The notes under the pieces were generated by a model. That model was not told the DNA's origin and did not search any database. It saw nothing but the letters and a program-made list of their open reading frames with translations. Source: CAWUEZ02 sp963921355 (GTDB lineage Bacteria; Pseudomonadota; Alphaproteobacteria; Thalassobaculales; Thalassobaculaceae). Taken from it: a stretch of DNA of 64,000 nucleotides. Shown here one piece after another: positions 25,589 through 33,147 of this stretch; positions within the stretch are counted from its first letter, which is position 1; every line of letters begins with the position of its first letter. The translations under genes and the position numbers were made by a program. The DNA is taken from positions 3,162,001-3,226,000 of the forward strand of contig OZ001190.1 of assembly GCA_963921355.3 (NCBI GenBank). The letters are read 5' to 3'.

Positions 25589-26947
25589 TCAGCGCTCGGT
25601 GAACCCGATCTCCAGTGCGCGGGTGATCGGCTTGGCCAGGTAGTTCAGCAGCGACCGGTCATCGGTCTTGATGTCGGCCTGAACGACCATGCCCGGGAGA
25701 ACGAGGTTCTTCTCCGGATTTTCGCCGAAGTGATTGCGCTCCAGGCTGACGATCACCTTGTAGAAACTGGTGCCGCTGTCTGAGGTGATCGTGGTCGGTG
25801 AGATCCGGTCAACCCGTCCCGTAATGCCGCCGAACTGGGCGAAGTCGTAGGCGGTAACCCGCACCGTGGCTTCCTGACCCGGCGAAACGAACGCGACGTC
25901 TTTTGGGTTCAGCAGTACTTCAACGACGAGTTCGTCGTCGATCGGAACGATCTCGGCAACGGCGGCCCCGGGAGTCACGACACCGCCGACCACCGTAAAG
26001 CCGAGCTGCTGGACCACGCCGCGGACCGGCGACTTGATTTCCAGACGGGAGAACCGGTCCTCGAAGCGGACGAGCGATTCCTTGACCTCCGCCAGTTCGG
26101 CCGAGATCTGGCTGATCTCCGTAAGCGCCTGGGATTCCTGATTGGCGTCAAAGGTCACCTGACGGGTCTCGATCTCGGCGATCTCCTGGCGGGACCGGGC
26201 GATCAGGCCGTCCAGCTGAACCAGCTGACCGCGCGTCCGGTTGAGATCGCGTAGCACATCGAGATATGTGAACCGCCGGGTCAGGCCTTTCTCCAGCAGA
26301 TCCTTGCGCAGGGTCGCCTCTTCCTCGATCAGCCCGATGCTATCGAGCAGGGTTGTCCGTTGGGAGAGCAAGGTCTCAAGCTGGATGTTCTGGTCCTTGA
26401 GCTGTTCGGTGAACAGCTGTTGCTGGTTGCGCCGCGCATCCCGGTTCGCGGTCAGCAGACGCACCTGATCGCGCACCAGGTCGGGATAGCGGTCCTCAAT
26501 GCTGGTGAAGTTGGGATCCCGCTCCTCAACTGTCGCGTACAACCGTTCAAGACGCGCGACCAGGGCCGCTTCCCGGCTGCGGAGCTGGCGCAGTTCCGAC
26601 CCGGCACCGGTCCGTCTGAGCCGGATGACCGGCTGGCCCAATTCCACGATATCCCCGGCCCGCACCAGCACCTCTTCGATGATGCCGCCTTCGAAGTGCT
26701 GGAGGATGTGGATGTTGGATGACGGGATCACCGATCCATCGGCGCGTGCAACCTGGTCGAGCCGGGCGGTGCCGGCCCAGACAAGGGCACCGATCACGGC
26801 CATGGCCATGACCAGGATCGTCAGCCGGACCAGGCGGGGAGAACTGCTCTCCTCGAGGTCGATGGACTGCGCCAGGTAGGACGTCCGCCGGATCGCCGGC
26901 GTGCCCAGATTGCGGGACTGTGGTGCGGGGACGGTGATCGGGGTCAT
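25589..26947 (-). CDS. Type I secretion membrane-fusion protein (HlyD family)
   Basis: This 452-residue protein has a cytoplasmic N-terminus, one transmembrane helix (about residues 44-62, LTILVMAMAVIGALVWAG), then a lipoyl-like start (VIPSSNIHILQHFEGGIIEE), a long coiled-coil hairpin and a beta-barrel end (VRVTAYDFAQFGGITGRVD). It bridges the inner-membrane ABC transporter and an outer-membrane TolC-type channel. Its ATG overlaps the stop of the ABC gene upstream. No TolC gene lies in the window. Confidence 0.93.
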   Translation of the reverse strand: MTPITVPAPQSRNLGTPAIRRTSYLAQSIDLEESSSPRLVRLTILVMAMAVIGALVWAGTARLDQVARADGSVIPSSNIHILQHFEGGIIEEVLVRAGDIVELGQPVIRLRRTGAGSELRQLRSREAALVARLERLYATVEERDPNFTSIEDRYPDLVRDQVRLLTANRDARRNQQQLFTEQLKDQNIQLETLLSQRTTLLDSIGLIEEEATLRKDLLEKGLTRRFTYLDVLRDLNRTRGQLVQLDGLIARSRQEIAEIETRQVTFDANQESQALTEISQISAELAEVKESLVRFEDRFSRLEIKSPVRGVVQQLGFTVVGGVVTPGAAVAEIVPIDDELVVEVLLNPKDVAFVSPGQEATVRVTAYDFAQFGGITGRVDRISPTTITSDSGTSFYKVIVSLERNHFGENPEKNLVLPGMVVQADIKTDDRSLLNYLAKPITRALEIGFTER

Positions 26948-28587
26948 GGTCGCGTTATCCCGGGTGCGGAAATGGCATCGCGCTTCACCTCGGTGAGACG
27001 GCCCTGGTTGAGCTCAAATACGCGGTCGGCAAGGCGCATGGCGCTCGGGCGATGGGTCACGAAGAAGATCGTGCGATGGCCCTTCAAGGCTTCGAGTTCA
27101 CGGTTGAGGCAGTCGTCGCCGAAACCGTCGAGGTTCTGGGCCGGCTCGTCGAGCAGCATCACGGGAGCGTCTTTCAACCACAGCCGGGCAATCGACAGCT
27201 TCTGCTGGAAGCTCTCGGGCAGCGAGATGCTGTGCTCATCCCCGATGAGGGTCTCGAACCCGTCCTCGAGGTTCTCGATTTCGTCGAGGACGCCGGCGCG
27301 CTCCGCGGCATCGCGAAGCGCCTGAAATGGCGCGTCCGGCCGAGCCAGCCGCAGGTTCTGGGCGATGGTTCCACGGAACAGATCGGTGTTCTGCGAGAGA
27401 TAGCCGACGTTCCGGCGAAGCTCTACCGGACCCACGTGACGCATCTCGACACCGCCGAACGTGATCGTCCCGGCCTGAGGACGAAGCAGGCCGGACATCA
27501 CTTTCAGAAGCGTGGACTTGCCGGAGCCGCTGGGGCCGATCAGCGCGATCATCTCGCCGGGCTTGGCCTCCATGGATACTGCCAGCAACGCCGGATCAGA
27601 CTCCTTCGAGTAGCGGACGGAAACCCGGCGCATGGAAATCGGGCCGGAGAACCGGTGGTCGGCGACGCGGGCGTCGTAGCTCGGGTCTTCGGACCGCGCC
27701 CGCATGAGCCGGTCAATCTGGTCGATGGTCGAGCGCATCTGCGCCAGCTGCGGCAGGCTCTGGCAGCCGATCTGGACCGGAACAAGTATCCGCCATACGA
27801 GGGCCATCGAGGCCACGAGGGCGCCCGTGGACATCTGCTGGTCGATCACCGCCTGGGCGCCGACAAACAGGGTCATCAGTCCGGTGCCCATCAGGACACC
27901 GTGCAGCAGGGACTGCAGCACGATATTGAGCCGCGCCGCCCGGTTGCGTTCGACGGCGGTTCTGGCCGAAAGCGGCCGCAGACGCTCCATGAAGGCCGGG
28001 CCGAGCATGGTGGCCCGGATGCTGCGCTGCTTGGTAACGAGCTCCGTGGCGAGATGATCCCGCGCTGTGCGCGCGTTCGACGACCGCCGCTCGGAACGCA
28101 GGATGGCCGGCACGAAGGCCGCGCCGACGCAGGCGATCAGCAAAAGACCGACCAGGGGGATGACGAGGATCGGAGTGGCGATCAGGCCGATCACCAGGAC
28201 CGATGCCAGGATCAGCGGGATCTCGAGGATCAGCGTCGCGACCGGTGAGTTGAGAATGTCCCGGAGCCCCTGGAAACTCTGGAACCGGGATAACTGAGTG
28301 CCAAGCGTGCTGGTGTCTGCATTCGACGGGGGCAGCGACAGGATCTTCCGGAACGCCTGGGTGGACAGCAGAAAGTCGACCCGCCCAGCCACGTGGGCTA
28401 CGGCCGAGCCGCGGATCTGACGCAGGCACAGGTCGATCAGCAGGGCCAGCCCGACCCCGGGCAGGAGCCAGTACAGGCTCGACGGAGAGGCCGACGGGAT
28501 GACGATGTCGTAGACCGTCATCACGAACAGCGGCACAACCAGTCCGAACATGGAACCGAAGACGCTGGCGACCGCGATCAGCGTCAT
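26944..28587 (-). CDS. Type I secretion ABC half-transporter with intact Walker motifs (ABC-1)
   Basis: From ATG 28587 this is a 547-residue transmembrane-plus-ATPase protein. Walker A is GPSGSGKSTLLKV, Walker B is VMLLDEPAQNLD, and the H-loop is FFVTHRPSAM. The signature is altered: LPESFQQKLSIARL in place of LSGGQ. The 15 codons upstream of the ATG (ETSFTGSLFRRFKGE) look like normal transporter sequence. They run back in frame to the TAG of the C39-like ORF; joined, the protein would have 710 codons, close to HlyB. The ATG has only a very close AGGCGAG as ribosome site. Confidence 0.9.
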   Translation of the reverse strand: MTLIAVASVFGSMFGLVVPLFVMTVYDIVIPSASPSSLYWLLPGVGLALLIDLCLRQIRGSAVAHVAGRVDFLLSTQAFRKILSLPPSNADTSTLGTQLSRFQSFQGLRDILNSPVATLILEIPLILASVLVIGLIATPILVIPLVGLLLIACVGAAFVPAILRSERRSSNARTARDHLATELVTKQRSIRATMLGPAFMERLRPLSARTAVERNRAARLNIVLQSLLHGVLMGTGLMTLFVGAQAVIDQQMSTGALVASMALVWRILVPVQIGCQSLPQLAQMRSTIDQIDRLMRARSEDPSYDARVADHRFSGPISMRRVSVRYSKESDPALLAVSMEAKPGEMIALIGPSGSGKSTLLKVMSGLLRPQAGTITFGGVEMRHVGPVELRRNVGYLSQNTDLFRGTIAQNLRLARPDAPFQALRDAAERAGVLDEIENLEDGFETLIGDEHSISLPESFQQKLSIARLWLKDAPVMLLDEPAQNLDGFGDDCLNRELEALKGHRTIFFVTHRPSAMRLADRVFELNQGRLTEVKRDAISAPGITRP

Positions 28588-28632
28588 CTCGCCTTTGAAC
28601 CGACGGAACAGGCTGCCGGTGAAGGAGGTCTC

Positions 28633-29076
28633 CTAGCCGGCCGCCTCGGTGGCCTCGTCGTCGCGTGAGAAGACGTAGTAGTACCCGAACAGCCGTGCTG
28701 CCCGGAACCGCACGACCTCGCGGGTCCGGCTGTCGAACGCGGTCACTTCGCCGGCGGCCCGGTTCAGAATCACCAGGGGGACGCCGGTCTCCGTGACGAA
28801 CAGGCAGGGTGTGAGCCTTGCATCGATCGCCGCCGCGCTGCCCTTGTGCCGGACACTGACGTAGCCGAGCTCGGCCAAGACGTTGCGGAAGTCGATCAGG
28901 TCGATCCGCTCGGCGACGTGCGGCAGGGCGCGGAGCAGGGCATCCGCGTCCCGCATCCAGCCCAGCGCCGGTAGCAGCGGGATCAGGCTGGCGGCGAAAT
29001 CGGACGCCTGCTCGAAGGTATTCATTTCCTCCTGACGGAGCGCCTCGGCCAGATGATCGCGGAGGACCATGCTCAT
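28633..29076 (-). CDS. C39-peptidase-like domain (CLD) ORF, in frame with the downstream ABC gene
   Basis: This 147-residue protein resembles the inactive C39-like domain found at the N-terminus of HlyB-type transporters (e.g. NVLAELGYVSVRHKGS, ending FRAARLFGYYYVFSRDD). No catalytic Cys is seen at the expected N-terminal place. Its ATG overlaps the stop of ABC-2 (ATGA). It ends at TAG 28635-28633, and the same frame continues directly into ABC-1. It is therefore either a split subunit or the first part of a full-length HlyB-like protein interrupted by an amber codon. Confidence 0.75.
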   Translation of the reverse strand: MSMVLRDHLAEALRQEEMNTFEQASDFAASLIPLLPALGWMRDADALLRALPHVAERIDLIDFRNVLAELGYVSVRHKGSAAAIDARLTPCLFVTETGVPLVILNRAAGEVTAFDSRTREVVRFRAARLFGYYYVFSRDDEATEAAG

Positions 29077-30785
29077 AAGGAACCTCCACCGGGGAACAGG
29101 AAGGCGACCCGGCCGGTGGGCTCACCGTCGCGCTCATCCGGGGACAGGGCCGGTCCATCCAAAGTGATCTCGCGGTGGGCCAGGGCCTGGAACGAGGGGC
29201 GGGTGGTGACCATGACGATGGTGGTGGTGGCCTGACGGCAGATCAGCGCCGCCCGGAAGCGGTCGTCAGCGTCGCGGTCGAGGTTGGAATTGCATTCATC
29301 GATCAGGATGATGTCCGGGTACCGGGCCAGCGCCCGCACAATCGGGATCTGCTGACGAACCGACGCCGGAAGCGCCTCCGTTCTTGTCGACAGAACCTCC
29401 GTCTGGAACCCCAGCGGCAGCTTGGAAACAGCCTCGGTGAGGCCCAGTTCCTCGGCGATCTCCTCGACGGCCTCGACGCGTTCCGGTGAGGGGTCGAAGC
29501 CTGTGAGGTTGTCGAAGATCGTGCCCTCGAACAGCGCCGGGTTCTGCGGCAGATACGCGATCCGGGAACGCAGCCATTCGTCGTCGAAGGCCGTGCTCGA
29601 TACGCCGTCGAAAACAAGCTGGCCGCGTTCCGGGACCAGCGTGTCGGCCAGCAGGGCCATCAGCGTGGATTTTCCGCCCCAGCTGCCCCGGGACTTGATC
29701 AGCACCGTCTCGCCGGGGTCGACGGTAAGGTTCAGACCTTCAAAGACGGTCCGGCCGGAATAGCTGAAATGCACGTCCTCCAGCGCGATGGATCCATGCA
29801 GGCTTTCGCGTACGATCCCACCGCCGCCGAGCGTCGGCATCGCCCGCATCTCGGCGATCCGCTGCTTGGCGATGCGCACCGACTGGTACTGGCTCCAGAG
29901 CATCGACGCCCGGTTCAGCGGCTGCAGCGCCCGGCCGGTCAGCAGCATGCAAGCGGCAATTCCGCCAATGGTCATGTCACCGGCGATGACAGCCAGGCTG
30001 CCGGCGGCGACGATCGACAGCTGGGCGTCTTGGGTCAGCCGGTTGGTGAAGGCCTGGGCCGAGATGCTGCCGCGGATCAGGGATGACGTGATCGTCGCGC
30101 TGGACTCCATGACCCGCTCGTAGCGGCGTTGCATCAAGGGTTCCATCGCGTAGGACTTGATGGTGTGCAGTCCCCGCAGGATCTCGATCAGGAAGTTGGT
30201 CTGGCCGGAGGCGTTTTGCTGGCGGGCTTCCATGCGGCCGCGGACCGACAGTCCGCTCCACAAAGCGGCCATGGCGGTCAATCCGACAAACCCCATCAGA
30301 ACCCAGCCAAGCGCGCCACCGATGGCGAACACGAGGCCCACGAACAGGACGAAGAACGGGAAGTCCACCAGGAGCTGGGGAAGATACCCGGCCCGCGACT
30401 CCCTGATGGTGTCGATGGCATGCAGGCGGTCCAGATGGACGGCGGTCGACTGTTCCTGGAACGCCCGCGGATCGGCGTTGAGTGCTTTCTCGATCCCGCC
30501 GAGGAAAGCGCGGTGACCGTAGCGGGCCGCGCGATGGCTCACGATGACGCCGCGCGCGACGCGCATGAGAATGTCGAGAACGACAGCGCCCAGCACGGCC
30601 ATCGTGAGCAGCAGCAACGTGTGCTCCGACGCGTTGGGTAGGACCCGATCGTAGATGATCAGGATGGCGATCGGCAGGGCGGTCGCCATCAGGTTGGAGA
30701 CGAGGGACGCCAGGACAATAGACGGCGTAGCCGCATTCGGCACGTCGTGCAGGTCGCTTGCGAAACCTTGCCCGCTGACACTCAT
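29073..30785 (-). CDS. Type I secretion ABC half-transporter with degenerate ATPase (ABC-2)
   Basis: This 570-residue protein has a transmembrane domain without a CLD, like PrtD, and a nucleotide-binding domain. Several motifs are altered. Walker A reads SRGSWGGKSTLM (first Gly lost), the signature reads LPASVRQQIPIVRA, and the H-loop His is Thr in VMVTTRPSF. Walker B IILIDECNSNLD keeps Asp-Glu. This suggests a low-activity site paired with ABC-1 in a heterodimer. It is the first gene of the minus-strand operon. A 7-bp inverted repeat lies 24 bases upstream of its ATG. Confidence 0.88.
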   Translation of the reverse strand: MSVSGQGFASDLHDVPNAATPSIVLASLVSNLMATALPIAILIIYDRVLPNASEHTLLLLTMAVLGAVVLDILMRVARGVIVSHRAARYGHRAFLGGIEKALNADPRAFQEQSTAVHLDRLHAIDTIRESRAGYLPQLLVDFPFFVLFVGLVFAIGGALGWVLMGFVGLTAMAALWSGLSVRGRMEARQQNASGQTNFLIEILRGLHTIKSYAMEPLMQRRYERVMESSATITSSLIRGSISAQAFTNRLTQDAQLSIVAAGSLAVIAGDMTIGGIAACMLLTGRALQPLNRASMLWSQYQSVRIAKQRIAEMRAMPTLGGGGIVRESLHGSIALEDVHFSYSGRTVFEGLNLTVDPGETVLIKSRGSWGGKSTLMALLADTLVPERGQLVFDGVSSTAFDDEWLRSRIAYLPQNPALFEGTIFDNLTGFDPSPERVEAVEEIAEELGLTEAVSKLPLGFQTEVLSTRTEALPASVRQQIPIVRALARYPDIILIDECNSNLDRDADDRFRAALICRQATTTIVMVTTRPSFQALAHREITLDGPALSPDERDGEPTGRVAFLFPGGGSL

Positions 30786-30808
30786 GCTCGACGTCCGTCC
30801 CTACGTAA

Positions 30809-30828
30809 GTATGACCATAAAGTCATAC
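30809..30828. promoter_or_regulatory. Inverted repeat upstream of the type I secretion operon
   Basis: GTATGAC, 6 bases CATAAA, then GTCATAC form a perfect 7-bp inverted repeat. It lies 24 bases before the ATG of the first transporter gene (minus strand) in an AT-rich intergenic region. It could be an operator or a 5'-UTR hairpin. No cognate regulator can be named. Confidence 0.4.
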
Positions 30829-31099
30829 CTCAAATTGATTAAAATTGAACTAATTCTTATAAGTTGATGAGCGCCTTTTGCGTTCATTGGGCAATCGGCC
30901 TGTGGATAAATCCTACCAAGCCGTGCAGCCGATCGATTCCCCGGTGGCCCGCTTCGGGGATTTTCAATTTTATCGCGGAAAAGGGTAAATAAAGTCTTAG
31001 TGCTCAACAAGTAGCGTGCGTTTCCGCCTGAACCCCAATATATATGGTCTTCAGGGTATGAGAATCGTCGCCACGGGCCGACTTGTTGGAACTGCCAGC

Positions 31100-32413
31100 A
31101 TGAGAGTTATCGTCGAAGACCAGGTGTCGCCGGAAGCGAACGCGATGTTGCAGGCGCTTTACAGTCGTTCGGCGTCAAGCGTTGTTGATCACCTCGCGCG
31201 CGTGCAGGAGCGCGGTTTCCGCAAGTTTATGGAGAGCTATTACGTCGGCTACGGGCACGAATCGATAGGCGACTGCGGGTTCACGACCATCTTCATCGAG
31301 GATGTCTCGATCCTCGCCTGCAAGGCGGTGCAGGACACACCTCTGTATTTCGGGCAGGAGACCTCGACCCGTTACCTGGATTTCTCGGCCCAGGGTTTCA
31401 GTGATCCGTTCGCGACCGCCCCGTCCCGACGCCTGATCGACGGCTGGGTCGAGCTCTATACCGAGGTCAACGCGCTCACCCTGGCGGATCTGCGTCGCTG
31501 TCATCCCTGTCCGGACGGGGTCAAGGAAGGTGTGTGGGACAAGACCCTGGAAGCGCGCGCCTTCGATATCGCACGCGGGTTCCTGCCGGCGGGCATGTAC
31601 TCGCAGCTTTCTTGGACCACCAATCTGCGTCAGGCCGCCGACCATATCCGCGACCTTCAGGCTCATCCGCTGGCGGAGGTTCGTGCCATCGGCCAGAGCA
31701 TCCATGCCAGCCTGCAGGAGAAGTACCCGGGCAGCTTCAGCCACAAGAGCTATCCTGAACAGACCGCGTACCGAGCCAGGGTTGCGGGCGATGCCGCGTA
31801 TTACCGCGGGCGCGGCGCGGGCCATCCGGATTTCGCCTATACCTGTTCGGCAGACCGCGCGGCGATGGCCGCCGTCGACCCGGCGCTGCTGACCGACCGG
31901 CCGAAGTATGAACCGCTGCCGCGCAGGGTCGGTTCCCATGCGTCGTTCGAGTGCCTGTTCAAAATGGATTTCGGGTCGTTTCGGGATATCCAGAGGCACC
32001 GCAACGGTTTCTGCGAAATGCCGCTGCTCTCCTGGGAGCACGGGTTCCATCCCTGGTACCTGGACAGCCTTCCGGCGCAGAACCGCGATGCCATCGAAGG
32101 CCGGGTGTCTGACTTGCGGGCGACGACCGAGGCGCTCGACGCCGGTGACGAGTTCGAACTGCAGAACTATCTGCCGATGGGCCTCCTGGTGCCGTGCCGG
32201 GTCGTCTACGACCTGCGGCAGATGGCCTATGTGGCGGAACTTCGCTCGGGCAAGACCGTGCACGCCACCTTGCGGACCGTCGCCCACCACATGCACGACG
32301 CCGTCAAAGCGGAATTCCCCTCCGTGGCGTTGCACTGTGACCTCGAGCCGAGCGACCTCGACGCGCGTCGCGGCACCCAGGACATTAAGCCGGTCGCGTC
32401 AAACGGCGGCTGA
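31100..32413 (+). CDS. FAD-dependent thymidylate synthase (ThyX)-like protein with tandem ThyX regions
   Basis: This protein of about 437 residues is twice the length of a normal ThyX. The N-terminal half has YYVGYGHESIGDCG and QETSTRYLDF (the S-x-R-Y part of the ThyX motif). The C-terminal half has FRDIQRHRNGFCEMP, with the RHR of the ThyX motif, and LPMGLLVPCRVVYDLRQM. The two motif parts thus occur in different halves. ATG 31100 is chosen because the ThyX-like sequence begins there; ATG 31058 and GTG 31016 are alternatives. Whether it makes dTMP is unknown. Confidence 0.75.
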   Translation: MRVIVEDQVSPEANAMLQALYSRSASSVVDHLARVQERGFRKFMESYYVGYGHESIGDCGFTTIFIEDVSILACKAVQDTPLYFGQETSTRYLDFSAQGFSDPFATAPSRRLIDGWVELYTEVNALTLADLRRCHPCPDGVKEGVWDKTLEARAFDIARGFLPAGMYSQLSWTTNLRQAADHIRDLQAHPLAEVRAIGQSIHASLQEKYPGSFSHKSYPEQTAYRARVAGDAAYYRGRGAGHPDFAYTCSADRAAMAAVDPALLTDRPKYEPLPRRVGSHASFECLFKMDFGSFRDIQRHRNGFCEMPLLSWEHGFHPWYLDSLPAQNRDAIEGRVSDLRATTEALDAGDEFELQNYLPMGLLVPCRVVYDLRQMAYVAELRSGKTVHATLRTVAHHMHDAVKAEFPSVALHCDLEPSDLDARRGTQDIKPVASNGG

Positions 32414-32480
32414 ACGGTTGGTCACGATCACCGGAGCATTGGGGCCGATTGGTGGACAGCGAACATCGATGGACAGCTGA

Positions 32481-33113
32481 ATGAGCACAATCACGAGACG
32501 GTCGGTTCTGGCATCGGGGCTTCTGACGCTCGGTGGCTGCGTCACGGCAGGAGGCTTCGCCGCACCGGCACCCAAGCCGGACGAGGCGGTCGTCATGGCT
32601 GGTTTCACAGCGGGCGCGCTGTTGCCCAAAATCCAGCTGATCCGTGTCGATCCGGACACGCTTGGCCCGGCGGGCGGCACATACGGCGCTGCCCGCGTAA
32701 CCCTGAGCAGTAGAGCATTGCTGGGCGGCCGTCGTGTGTACGATTGGGAAACTACCCAGCCCGGCACCTACGTCATCCGATCGATTTCACTGAGTGGCCT
32801 CGGCTTCCGGCCGTCCGGCATTATCGGCATCAATCGATACGGCCACGTGGCCTATTCGGTGACCTACGATGACCTGGCTGAGAATCCCAGCCTGCGGTCC
32901 GTCAATTATCGGGTCGATCTGGATCCCGGCAAGGTCAACTACATTGGCAAGCTTGTGGTCGATGCCTCCGGCCGCCGAGGTAGCTATGAGCCCCGGATGG
33001 TCGATGTACGCAGCCGGTTCGACTGGGCGCGCAGGTACTACAAAGACAAGACCGGCAGCGATGCTGAAGTGGTTGAGAATTTGATGGTCTCAACCCGGTT
33101 AGAGACCAGCTGA
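32481..33113 (+). CDS. Predicted lipoprotein of unknown function
   Basis: This 210-residue protein begins with a twin-Arg-containing, lipoprotein-type signal (ITRRSVLASGLLTLGGC) whose lipobox Cys is at residue 20. The rest is a soluble beta-rich domain (TQPGTYVIRSISLSGLGF, HVAYSVTYDD) with no family I can name. It follows the ThyX-like gene by 67 bases and converges with the ABC transporter gene at 33148. Confidence 0.7.
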   Translation: MSTITRRSVLASGLLTLGGCVTAGGFAAPAPKPDEAVVMAGFTAGALLPKIQLIRVDPDTLGPAGGTYGAARVTLSSRALLGGRRVYDWETTQPGTYVIRSISLSGLGFRPSGIIGINRYGHVAYSVTYDDLAENPSLRSVNYRVDLDPGKVNYIGKLVVDASGRRGSYEPRMVDVRSRFDWARRYYKDKTGSDAEVVENLMVSTRLETS

Positions 33114-33147
33114 CGCGGCACCGGAGGCGATACGCGCCGGTCCAGGA

